64,000 nucleotides of DNA from Silene latifolia (lineage: Eukaryota > Streptophyta > Magnoliopsida > Caryophyllales > Caryophyllaceae): assembly GCF_048544455.1 (NCBI RefSeq), contig NC_133534.1, positions 33,790,217-33,854,216 of the forward strand. Reading direction: 5' to 3'. The notes beneath the pieces are model-generated. The model made no database searches. It worked only from the letters and a program-made list of their open reading frames with translations, and was not told where the DNA came from. Made by a program: the position numbers and the translations under genes. Below are positions 26,247-37,324 of the stretch, in pieces. The number at the start of each line of letters is the position of its first letter. Position 1 is the first letter of the stretch.

Positions 26247-26848
26247 ATGTCTGATGCGTCCTATGAATCTGATGCATCCTATGAAACTGATGCATCCTAT
26301 GAATCTGATGCATCCTATGATAAAATAGAAAGTTTCGGACGCCATTCCGTAATATTGTACGTCAAACCTGTGATGTGTATTCTTTATAATTTGCCAAGCA
26401 CAAGAGATGGGTTTGGAAAGGAAACTCTCTCATATGATCTTGACAGATTAGTAGAAGTTATTAAAGTCTTTGGATTAAATTTAGTTCAAGCTATCCACCC
26501 GGCTATTTCTTCAAATGGGTCGTTCAAGGGACATGCAATGATTGAGTTTGGAGCGGGAGATGAGCGCGAATGCTTCCGTCAAGCACGCAAACTGGAGCGC
26601 GCCTTTCTAATAATGAAGCTTCGAGGTGGTGGTTTGAAAACGTTAAACCTCCGTCAGGACCATATTTATGGGTTGCTAATAGAGATGATTTGGGACTGGT
26701 GGCATATTTGTATGCTCAGGGGCCTTCCTTTGAGTTCGGGACAGTTCCGCTTGCATGGGAAAACGACCCGGTGGATTGGGTTGAAGGTGATAATGATGTT
26801 TTCAGTGATATTCGTTTTGAAATCCGCAATTACTTTCCGGATTATTAA
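26247..26848 (+). CDS. XS-domain-like ORF of element Z, one frameshift
   Basis: The frame starts with four near-perfect eight-residue repeats (SDASYESD-type, acidic) up to residue 24. A region resembling the XS domain of SGS3/FDM-type silencing proteins follows: VMCILYNLPSTRDGFGKE near the front, GSFKGHAMIEFGAGDE in the middle and, after a frame change near 26598 in a GCGC run, GPYLWVANRDDLG and IRFEIRNYF at the end. XS domains bind RNA in RDR6- and RdDM-linked proteins. No coiled coil or zf-XS is present, so this would be a domain-only protein. The assignment rests on motif pattern only. It is transcribed in the same direction as the transposase gene. Confidence 0.5.
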
Positions 26849-28454
26849 TTTGTACTGCACTTTTTATAATGTTGGTTATATTTTATAACATCATCACTGA
26901 TAATGATGTTTTCAGTGATATTAATTTGTACTCCACATTTTGATCGGTAATTAGTAATTATCCTTTGTTTGTCGCATGTTATGCAAAACTATTACGGAGT
27001 ACTACATTTCAAATTTCTTCAATTTTTGTGTTGTTTATTTGTTATTAAGTGTCAAGCATTATAGTAAGTTTTCCTCATTATGTTACTCTGATTTTTTAGA
27101 CAACTTGATCAAAAGTGTCAAGTATGATAATTTAATACTAATAACAGAATTTCAATTAGCCGGAAAAGTGTATGGTCACAATGAACTCTTGAACATCAAA
27201 TTACTCCAACCAAATCATTTTTTTTTATTATGGACTCGTGGAATGTAACTACCAGTCCGAAAAAGTGTATCGTCACAATGCGTCATTGTATACTTGTTTA
27301 TATAAACTAGGAAAACACATCATCTATTTTATATAAATTTAGTCTTAAATTTTTCATATTCTTAGATGGAAAAATGGACAAAAAGTTCTGAATTCTCCTA
27401 CAAAGATGGCGTTTGTATCGAACATCCTTTTCTAAAAATAATGAACGAGTGTATCTAGCAGTACGAACAAGTGTAGCTAGCAGTCTAAACAAGTGTATCT
27501 AGTTGACCACAGATGTTCCAAGTTATTTCCTTTGAAAGGATACAAACAGCACAAGGAAACTAAAAAATGTGAAATACTAGACAAAAGTCACCCCGACTTA
27601 ATCAACCTCTTCAAAGTACAACCACTCTTGCAAGAAAAATAAAAATTTGAGCGATCCGAATCCTTTGAAATGAGGCTTGATTAAAAAAATAATCCAATAA
27701 TCTTCATCATCAACCATTGTGAAAAATCGTCTGGAGATTAAAAAAAGAATGACATGAGGTTGAATTATTTTAAAACAACATATGGAAGTGTAAGGTGTAT
27801 GTAGTGACAGACTATAGTGTATGCAGCCATATTAACGAGTGTATCTAGCGGTTCAAAAAACATAATGTAGCCAACCTGAAAAAAGTGATACGTCTTTCAG
27901 TAGACTAACGGAACTTCATATTTAATTTATAAAGATTACAACTCAAAAAACGTAATCGCAATTCTTTGGCCGACAGAGAGGCATCTCGGAAAACCGCAAG
28001 GTTCACACTCTTCCCTCTTTTTCTCATCACCTCATGATTGAAGTTTTAGTCTTTTCCTTCCTCTTGTTTCTTCCTTTCAGTTGACCATTAAATTAATTCT
28101 GACATTCCGACACAATAATTCAAACGTGATACGTCTTTCAGTAGACTAACGGAATTAAGACTTATAACTTACAAGCAGCATAACGCGAAACGAGAGACTA
28201 TCATGGGAGATCATCTCTCTGAACAATGAAAAAATATTGACTATGAAATCCTAATTCTGCTCGCACCTAATATGACTAAACTACCCCTTGTTCAAGTTTT
28301 TGATTTTTTTAGTTTAAAAGTGTATCTAACAATTTAAAAAAGTGTATGTAGCAACTTTGAAGGAGTGTATCTAGCAATTAAAAAAACTGTACCAACCTGA
28401 ACGACTCCTAAGATGACAAATCAAACATATAAAAATACAGAAAAATGATACCTG
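26849..28454. other. Non-coding spacer between convergent genes of element Z
   Basis: Between the XS-like ORF (+) and the 3' end of the ULP-like gene (-). It contains about nine GTGTATSTAGC-like motifs (27440-27500, 27790-27880, 28318-28385) and a direct repeat of about 29 bp beginning GTGATACGTCTTTCAGTAGA at 27886 and 28127. A copy of the XS-ORF phrase taatgatgttttcagtgata lies at 26900. Confidence 0.5.
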
Positions 28455-31400
28455 AGAAGTGTTTTTCTCCCATTTTATCAGCTGCAACATAATTTGTCGA
28501 CGATAAGCAATCAAGTCCTGCAAAACAAAAAAAAGGCAGAAAATTAAGATAAAATGGCAGCCCGAAAGAAGTACATATCCTCCACCAGGGTCCAAGCAGT
28601 GTTCATTGTTAGTGATTCTGTTGACTGGACTAGGGATATTCAAGTTGTTCCCATAATTCTTCCCTGAGTGTATTAACGCTAATGTGCTTTTCTTAAAGAC
28701 AGGGTGCATTTCCCACATAACGGTTTAGCATGGGTGCATTTAGGGTATCATTACGATCCGTCTACGACAGGTAATGTAAAGCTGGTCGAATCTCTTAAAA
28801 CATGGGACAGAAATGACAGAATTTTAAGATAAAATGGCAGAAAATTTAAGATAAAACATATATGAATTATCAAGTCCATTAAACTCACTTTGTAATGTTT
28901 CTTGTCCGTCCACAAATCTGTATTGAACATTGCACCTTCCAGAAACTTCATGAGATATACTCCATGATCAAAACTATTCAAGCAACATATGATATTGAAA
29001 ATGATATTAAAATAATTAACATTAAGCAAAAAATAACACAAAAATATATAACAAACTAACATGTTTGGTTCTTTGAGGGACATCCTTCACTTCAGTAGGA
29101 AACAAACTGATGGCCTTGACGCGCTTGTAATCATTGGTGCTCGGTATCTGATTTGCAACATTGACTATCTGTGAACAACAAACAATCAACAAAAATACTT
29201 GTATGAATATCTTAGATTGTGACTTCTAGACTGAATTAAAATAAAAAATGGCGACCATACAATATCCTCCACATAAGTATTATATTCCTCCACAGCTTTC
29301 TTATCATTTTTCTTATATTTCCTGAGAGAGTCCAAAATGTAGTTCTTCTCCTCCTTGAGATCAGACAGACAAGCTAACCAATGGTTACCATCTTTGCCGA
29401 TTGTGAAAAAAACCTACATAAAAGCAAAATGATTTACATAGGTAAGTAACTAGGATATGCATGGTAATTAGTATTTTATGCATATATTATCACAATTTGG
29501 ACATTAGTAACTTTACCTTCTCAATAGTAGCTCCATCTTTTGGCGTGTAGTGCATCTTAAGATGAGGGCACCAAACAAAGTTTACCTCGTTAACCTTTAA
29601 TTGTGGCTTAGCATACTGACAAATTAAAAAAATAAGTTAATAAACTATACTAACAAATATATGACATCTGTTTTTTTCTTTTGGAACATAGTTGAGATGA
29701 CATATTATTCCTCACAAAAATGAAGTAAAAAAGGGAAAAGTAAAAAGTAAATTCAAAATGTACTACTTAGATACATACCCTCACTGTTGAAGGCAAGTAC
29801 AGAATATCTGGTCGATTATATGTACACATCACACCAAACATGTCAATCACCTACAAATGTAAATATTGTTACAAAATTTTGATCACCTATCTGGTCGATT
29901 AAATGAAAAATATTTATATACTAACCGTATCCCTTATCCATTGACGATTTTGAAAACTTTTCATTGCTTTTTGCAGACATTCATCCATTCGGTGGGCACG
30001 ATAATTTCATCCAAATACCTACAAACCAATACAATTAGCACAACTTCTAAAACAAAAATCAAACAAATATGTAATAAAAGTTTAGAAATTACTTGTCATC
30101 CTTGCGGGCATTGATTACCCGAGCCAATATTTATGTGTCTAACAACTGACATTGACGGGTATCCTTGGTGGCACCTCTGGGATTCTTTCTTAGATTTTGG
30201 AAGTCTTGATTACCAGCAAAAGACAACAACTCATAGCATGCCCTTGTACCAAAAACCTTAACTTGGTTGTTCTACAAAACAAGGAACATTGATTTATACT
30301 ACTCATATACATACAAGTAAATAAATAGGGAAAAACATTGTAAAGCAACTTACATCTTGGAGTCCCAACACACAAGTCCTTCTTTCTCCTTTGTATTTCT
30401 CCAACAACCGCATGAGGTAAATTCCTGAATCACTTCCATTACCAAGATTTGACCTCAGAATAATCTCCTCTGGCTTCATGTCACGGACAGCTACTATAGA
30501 CGGCATTTTCTTGAGCAAGCATTTAATAACAAAGTCTTTCTGCATAGGACATATAAATTCAAACATTTCTCAAAAATGCAAATAATATTAATATCGTATG
30601 ATAGCATCAACAAAACAAGTAGGCTGAAATGTGGATACCGTAGGCTCAATACTTGGTGCAAAATTTACCATCTCTGGCCTCATCAAATGTAAGATTTCCA
30701 ACTTCTTTGTTAGGAGGTTGAAACACATTGCAAATGGCTTCTCAGAAACTATAGGTACAAAGATCTGCAAATGTATAATATTTGTTCTTAAAAAATGTCT
30801 ATATCAGAAAACCATACAAGAAGGTTAGCAAATGTAAATACTTACCAAAGATGCCCCCGTAAAATTGTCATCAATTGAGAACTTACTTCACTAGACAGTG
30901 GGAGATACAACCTAGAAGGTGAAGTATGTGCTCTAATTGTTTCACATTTATTCAAAACGCAACACCAGGCATGTATCACTTGTTTAGGCACTATATCACC
31001 TGATACTAGCATCTTCAAATTTGCTCGAGTAACTGAAATGTCTGTACCAATTTTGAACAGGATCTCACTGCATACATAATTGTTCAATCAAAATGAAATG
31101 AGAAAATAAATTAAGAAAAGTAATGACTGTATCTACCTAACTATAAATATGAAATGAAGAATTGTTTGGAATGTATCTAGCAAGAAATTTGAAGTACCGT
31201 ACAAACTGTCATCGAAAAATTCTGAAAATACATAGTCCAGTGCTTCTCTCTCATTTTTATTCACCTTGCCGTCAAGTCTGATACTTCTTTGAAGAAAAGG
31301 AGATCGAAAAGCTCCTGTCTGAACTCTAACCCTCTTAGCCCTTGTTGGTTCATCTGGGGGCAAAGAAAGAAGTGGTACAACTTCAAGTGGCTCCACATTT

Positions 31401-33647
31401 ACATTTATATTTAAAGCATCATCAACGATCTTTTGCAAAACATCTTCTTGTGATTCTGAGCTAATAACTAGTGGGAATTCAGTTAGGGTCAAGGGATCAG
31501 GTGATGGACACACAGGAGGAGTAAACACTGGTGGGGAGTCGTGTATAAGCCTTGGCGATCGACGAAATGAGGTTCCCGCTTGTGCTGTTTTCTCAACATT
31601 CAACGGTTCAGACTCCTCCTTTTGTGACTCAGATTCCACAAGGATAGGAGAAGTTGACTTAGACAATTTTTCGGATGGAGCAGATTTCGCTTTCTTCGGA
31701 CGCACCATGATGGAATCCACAAGGTTAGCAGATTTTGCTTTCTTTAGAACGTTTTCATCTGCAACGTGTAAACCATCACACATATTTTTAACATCTTCTT
31801 TCGATTCTCGAGCTTAGTAGTTTGAATGAAGGTGGTGTAAAAGCTGATGGGGAGTGGTGTGTAAACCTTGGTGATCGACGGATTGAGGTTGAAGCTTCTG
31901 CTCTTTTCTCAAAATTCAGCGGTTCAAACAAGTCCTTTTGTGACGAGAGTCCGAGAAGGATAGGAGAAGTTGACTTTTGGCAAGTCCGGAGCTGGAGTCT
32001 TGGAATAAAAAAGGTTAAGCGATTTTGATTTCTTGAACATTACTCTCCATATGTTAAATGCGCGCAATGTGTAAACCATCCTCGTGTAACTTTTTCTCAA
32101 CAACTTGATGTGGTTCTGAACTTTGAAGTTTACATGAAGGGGACTGGTGTGTAAACCTTGGTGATCGACGGAACAAAGTTGAAGCTTTAGCTGTTTTATC
32201 AATATTCAACGGTTCACACAACTCCTCTTGTGACTGGCAGAAACCGATAGTAGATTTCCCTTTCTTGTTAACATTACTTTGAACATTAACCGGCCGTTTT
32301 CCCAAGGCAGTTTCTAATTTTACAACAGCTGCCCACAACTCATCTTCAGATTCAAATGACTTGCCATTTAGCTTAGACCATGGATTAGATTTCTGACTGT
32401 CTTGTTCATCTTCATTAAAAACTGCTTCCTTTTCTTTATCTTTTTCAGTGTCATCTGTTGGTTGTGATGAAGGACAAGATGCACCAAAGAGCTTCATCCA
32501 TTAAAGCTAGATGTTGTAAAAGTTTAGAGTCGGGGTGAACAACTTTGGCTGCTTCCAAAGAATTTGTGAACATTGCATAAGAATCTGCAAGAATAGTTGC
32601 GATTCCGCGTAACCTTGATAGCATTTATCCGCTTAGTATCGTCGACCAGCCTTTAAGGAAGCCTTGAGTTCATCACCGGACTCTGTTTTTCTTGATTAGA
32701 ATACTCAGCACTTGCTGATGGAACAATGAAACTTATCTCCTTAACTACACCCTTGACAATCCGAGGAAGAACACTCTGTTCCAAACCCATCTTGCATCTC
32801 AATCTTAAGCCTCTCTGAAATTTTAACTTTTGTCCAATTTGCTAGTGTGGGGAAGACACGAGGAACTGAGAAAAACTTGTAGGACACCCTATCTAAATAA
32901 CAAAAGATAAAAATCATGATGGGACCTCCAAACCAATCATTCTTCGAACTTCTCCACGAGTCAACACTTTCAATAAACTGTTTTACGGTAAACCCACTCC
33001 AGTTTAACATTTGAACAGATGAAACATCCTTAAGACATTTCAGGACTCGAAGACTTGCAAGGGTCCCCTTTACACCCATAAGAAAAGTAGAAACAACAAA
33101 TACAATGAAGTTCCTTTTAAACTGCTCCCCGCCCTCCTTTTGCGTGATAAGCAGACTAAGGATGTCCTTAGTCTCCATGTGCCAGTTCTTTATCAAATTG
33201 TTTCATCCAACTACTCTTCAACTCAAGAAAATCCTTATCTTTATCATTTAAGGAAGCTATTTGGACTTCATTTCCACTGATTGGAATACCGGTCGTCAAA
33301 TGAATATCTTCATCCATTATATGAAATGACCTTTCATATAAGTGCAAGACGCATAATTAAACGGGTAACAAGCCAATGACCAAGAGCACCGGCACCATAT
33401 CTATCTTGAGAGTGAGAAGGCCACCAAATCCCATGTCTTTAATATCAGATACTTGTTTCTCACTTAAACCACTGTTGATAAATGACATCAGCATTTTAGG
33501 AGACATACGAGTACGTAGAAAACAATGTCCACCACCATCATCATCATTTCTCTTCCTTTTAGTGGTTCTCTTACATAGTTTTGCCTCAGTAATAGCTTGT
33601 TCTTTGCTTGTACTCGCACCATGATTGCTGATCGTTAAATCCATCAT
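28455..33647 (-). pseudogene. ULP1/C48-like gene with two tandem protease-like domains, no catalytic Cys
   Basis: Multi-exon minus-strand gene. The start is placed at the MetMet before DLTISNHGAST (33647), after an acceptor TACAG. The N-terminal region (FINSGLSEKQVSDI … FKRNFIVFVVSTFL) is typical of plant transposon-borne ULP genes. The middle holds repeats with FRRSPR. Domain 1 (about 30190-31087): QVIHAWCCVLN, FVPIVSEKPFAMCFNL, SDSGIYLMRLLEKYKGE. Domain 2 (28455-29850): GNHWLACLSDLKEEKNYILD has the His and Asp, but the Cys position reads FDHGVYLMKFLE. In active SUMO proteases this site is DCG. Exon 29779-29850 has clean borders. A frame break near 33390 and a stop near 30130 suggest decay. 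Confidence 0.7.
31133..32497 (-). repeat. Tandemly repeated linker exon of the ULP-like gene
   Basis: Three related units of roughly 200-300 bp, marked by the coded phrases EPLNVEKTAQAGTSFRRSPR (31560s), EPLNIDKTAKASTLFRRSPR (32190s) and a degenerate middle copy at about 31810-31990. They lie between the N-terminal region and the first protease-like domain. The Arg-rich FRRSPR motif could be a basic DNA-binding or nuclear-localisation patch; that is inference. Confidence 0.65.
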
Positions 33648-33659
33648 TTCTGTATATGT

Positions 33660-34994
33660 AAAACAAGAGATTAGTGTTGTAGGAAAGTGTATGGGAATGC
33701 CCAAAGTCGTGAACCCGACAACTACTTTCTTTACCTTATATGTAGCTTCCCTAAGATGTGTAACTAGCAGCTCAAAACAATGTATATACCTCCAAACAGA
33801 TAAAACAAGGTAAAAGATAAATAGCCAAGTTTATCTTCTATCTCCATATTATATTTCTTTATCTTGTAGTTGTATATCTAGCACATTAAGACAATGTATG
33901 TAGCTGATCAAATATGTGTGTCTAGCAGTTTAGATAAGTGTATGTAACTGCCAAAAGTCGTGTATCTCGTAACTAGGAACAAGTGTATGTATGTAGCAGT
34001 CAAGATGTGTAACTAGTGACTCGACAAAGTGTATGTATCTTAAAACAGATCAACAGGGTAAAGGATATCTAGCCAACTTTGTCTTGAAGGTTTATATCTA
34101 TCAGATCAAAAACAGTGTATGTAAATGCCCAAAGTCGTGTAATTAGCAGCTCAAAACAGTATATATATCTTGAAAAAAAAATAAACGAGTAAAGGCTATC
34201 TAGCCAAGTTTATCTTCTATCTCCAGATTATATTGCGTTATCTTGTGGTTGTGTAGCTAGCACATTCAAACAGTGTATGTAGCTAATTAAATATGTGTGT
34301 CTAGCAGTTTAGAAAAGTGTATGTAACTGCCAAAAGTCATGTATCTCATAACTAAGGTAAGTCTATCTAGCTGGCAAAACAGTGTATGTAGCAGCCCGAA
34401 GATGTGTAACTAGTGACTTCACAAAGTGTATGTATCTTAAAACAAATCAATAGAGAAAGGTTATCTAGCCAACTTTATCTTATGGGTGTGTATCCGCGGA
34501 TCTAAAACAAGTGTATGCAGCTGATTAAAGATGTGTACCTAGTTATTAACTAAAGCGGAACTCGTTAGTAATAGAGAGGGGAGAAAGTGTATCTAGCTAG
34601 GTGAAGGTGTGTGTCTAGCAACATCAACAAAATGTATCTAGTTAAGAGCGGCAGAATACAAAAAGAAAAGTAGGGGGCATGGTATCCTAAAAAATGTAAC
34701 AAAATAAAATTGTAACAACAGAAGGAAGTATAACAGATGTAAAAGTCAATGAAACTCATAAGTAAAGAACATTGCATTTGGAAATACATAACAAGTTCAT
34801 AGAAAAAGTGAACCATTCCATATTGAAAATAAAGTATAGGGATTACATTAAATTTAATATTATCCAAAATGTTAAACTAAGAAGGTTGACAGTACATCAG
34901 ATTATAATTAATAAACAAGTAGACAGCTACCTAAAGGGCCACATTAAAACCTAAACATGCAAAACCCTAATTACAAAAAGTGGGAACACATGAG
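33660..34994. promoter_or_regulatory. Dense field of GTGTATSTAGC-like motifs
   Basis: About 24 copies by eye of a motif close to GTGTATGTAGC / GTGTATCTAGC, all in the same orientation and often 20-25 bp apart, between the two minus-strand genes of element Z. Larger units repeat too (cagtttagaaaagtgtatgt at about 33930 and 34310; acaaagtgtatgtatcttaa at 34023 and 34422). Arrays of short direct motifs in plant DNA transposons are typically transposase-binding sites. That role here is inference. Confidence 0.55.
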
Positions 34995-35624
34995 CTATAT
35001 ATACAACATCAAAGGTAAATCAAGAAAGGATATGTTGTCACGAGTGACTAGTAAGTCCGCAGCAATGCCAATGGCTCTATCTCTTTCCTCACTAGAAGCA
35101 GCTAAAGCATGCAACGACTCATTCACTTTGGCGCGTGCAACATCATCAAGAACAGTAAGATGAGTACTCTGAGATGGATTTTTTGCTTGCTGAAAATGCA
35201 CTAAGAATTTGGCAATCATATCCTCCGTTAAGAAACATTTGCATGTTTGGAAGACTATTCTAGGACCCCTACGAATAATGCGAACACCATTCACATCATT
35301 TATGTCTCTGAGAAGCCAATAAGCCATGCTAACACCAGGTGCACTTGGGTGTATCGAGCTTGATTGAGCCCAATTTTGACATACGAGCGCCATATGTGCT
35401 TTATCTTCATGAAGATCAATTTTAGAGAAGATTTTATGCATAAGATCTTGATTATTAAACACAGAATCATATGCTTGATAGTGACGGCCAGTCACTATAA
35501 CGTCCTTTAACGGAGAAAAACAGAAACCCATAGCTGATTGTTTCTCACTGACATAAAGGGCACGAAACGACTGTTGATCCTCATCAAGAAGATTGACAAC
35601 ACAACCATTGCACCAAGTTGCCAT
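34995..35624 (-). CDS. Unrecognised 209-residue protein of element Z
   Basis: Open frame from the Met in MATWCNGCVVNLLDEDQQ to a TAG at 34995. A splice acceptor (TATTTTCAG) lies just upstream at about 35643, and a possible donor (GTATGT) at about 36455 would make a leader intron of roughly 800 bp from a 5' exon near the right end of Z. I do not recognise a family. The stretch LMHKIFSKIDLHEDKAHMAL then VCQNW has a faint F-box-like look, and CKCFLTEDMIAKFLVHFQQ suggests helix. The GC- and exon-like character and strand match the ULP-like gene downstream, so it could be an upstream cistron or a separate accessory gene. Confidence 0.5.
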   Translation of the reverse strand: MATWCNGCVVNLLDEDQQSFRALYVSEKQSAMGFCFSPLKDVIVTGRHYQAYDSVFNNQDLMHKIFSKIDLHEDKAHMALVCQNWAQSSSIHPSAPGVSMAYWLLRDINDVNGVRIIRRGPRIVFQTCKCFLTEDMIAKFLVHFQQAKNPSQSTHLTVLDDVARAKVNESLHALAASSEERDRAIGIAADLLVTRDNISFLDLPLMLYI

Positions 35625-35669
35625 ACTTGGATATGAAACAACTGAAAATAGAACTATTAGTGACACAAA

Positions 35670-36640
35670 AAATTACAAAAATGTGTGTGTTTACTTAATA
35701 TAAAAAATGGACTAAAAGTGTATATAGCCACCTAAATGTGTGTTTCTAGAAGCATTTCAAACTGTATCTAGCAACCCAAACAAAAGTTAACAGGGGTGTA
35801 TCTAGCTTGAGAATTGAGTGTATATACCTATGTGAAGGATTGTATCTAGGGTGAGCAAATAAATTGCGGGGTTTGTATATAGACGACGCTTTTGGTTTTG
35901 GTTCATTGAGTTGAAGGTAAATTACATTGTCCATGGTGGGCAATATTTTCTCACAACAGACAGGAATACAAAAAACAAATGAAAAAAGAAAAGTAAGGCA
36001 AAAATAAACATTGTAAACAATGTCTAACAATGACAAAGTAAAGTGTATATAGCCAGCTGAAGGTGTGTTTCTAAAAGCATTTCAAACTGTATCTACGTAC
36101 CCCAAGACAAAAATACAGAGAATGAGATGAAATCTGAGGAAATATACAAGTTAATAGGGTGTATCTAGCATAACGAATGAGTGTATATGACAACATAAAG
36201 GATTCTATGTAGCTTGACAAGATAAACTCAGGCTTTCACTACCTAGGTTCCAGACAATCAGATTTCCGAAAAATAATCGGAACTAAAATTATATCAACAA
36301 ATGCACAGCAATAAAGGATTGAACAGTTGTACCAACTAATAGCTTGTGAAAATGAAAATTTAACATTATTATAATAATGAAAAAGGGAAAAATAATCACA
36401 ACTGCAGTCGAACAATGAAAAACGGGAAAAATTAGGGTTGCAAAAGGGGGAAACATACAGTAAGGATCGAAGAAAGATATGCCGTCACCGTCGCAGAGCA
36501 GACGTAGAGCCGTCACCGTCGCAGAGAAGACGAAGATCCGTCGCCGTCGTCGTTAGTTATGAGAGAGAGTGAGAGTGAGTTTTAGTGGGAGAAAGGAAAA
36601 TGACGGGAGTGTCTAAATCTGATTGAGTAAGGGGTTGGGA
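35670..36640 (-). other. Leader exon and intron region at the right end of element Z
   Basis: Contains two copies of the block that begins gtgtatatagccacctgaag (35709 and 36045), also present at 22440 near the left end. A purine/pyrimidine-biased 5' exon with CCGTCACCGTCGCAGAG repeats lies at 36480-36560. No long frame. Confidence 0.5.
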
Positions 36641-36683
36641 TTTTTAGTTCGCACCGAACTTTAGGTTCGCACAGGATCCTATT

Positions 36684-36690
<7 letters not shown>

Positions 36691-36762
<72 letters not shown>
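36691..36762. repeat. (TA)n tract right of element Z
   Basis: About 72 bp of alternating TA directly after the right inverted repeat of Z. Confidence 0.95.
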
Positions 36763-36763
<1 letters not shown>

Positions 36764-36778
36764 CTAATGCTAATAAAT

Positions 36779-37320
36779 ACTTTTTTTGATAAAATGGTTC
36801 ATGAATAAAAAGTGGAGTTCAAATTACAAACTAAGGAGGGGGGGTCAGGAGACAAAGGAGAGGCAATATCCTCCAAGTCAGCATTACATAAATCGATTAT
36901 AAAAGGAGGTGCAATGTTCCAGCTAAAAGCACCCGCAAAGGTAGAACTATCTTTCAAGGAGAACTTTGCCAAGGAGTCAGCAACTGCATTGGCGGACCTT
37001 TTTGCGTATGTTATCGTGGAAGATGGTAAGGCCCCTAATAGTTCCCTGCAATCAGCAATAATGTTAGTAAGCGGGCAGCAAAGTGGAGCATTTCTCAACA
37101 CCAGACGAACTGCATTCAAACAGTCCGAACTAAAATCATACATACCCTCGTGGGAGTTAGCATACGTGAGTCCCTCTCTAATGGCAAGGAGTTCACTGGC
37201 CAGAGGGCTTGGAGCCAAACGCCTAGTAGACCAACCATGCACCCAAAAGCCGTTTGAGTCTCTCACTACACATCCAATACCCACAATATAAGAGATTCTA
37301 CAAAAGGAAGTATAACATAA
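36779..37320 (-). pseudogene. 5'-truncated LINE tail: RNase H domain
   Basis: Minus-strand frame with WSTRRLAPSPLASELLAIRE, SSDCLNAVRLVL and ITYAKRSANAVADSLAKFSL, the RNase H of plant L1 LINEs, ending LSPDPPS like the LINE at 5848. A short poly-T (36779-36787) on plus is the poly(A) tail. Only the last 500 bp inserted, as is usual for 5'-truncated LINEs. It is a different subfamily from the large LINE in this window. Confidence 0.8.
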
Positions 37321-37324
37321 TGCG

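Noticed and set aside
36812-37291. 159-residue plus-strand frame
   Set aside because: Antisense to the LINE RNase H tail, which carries the recognisable motifs.
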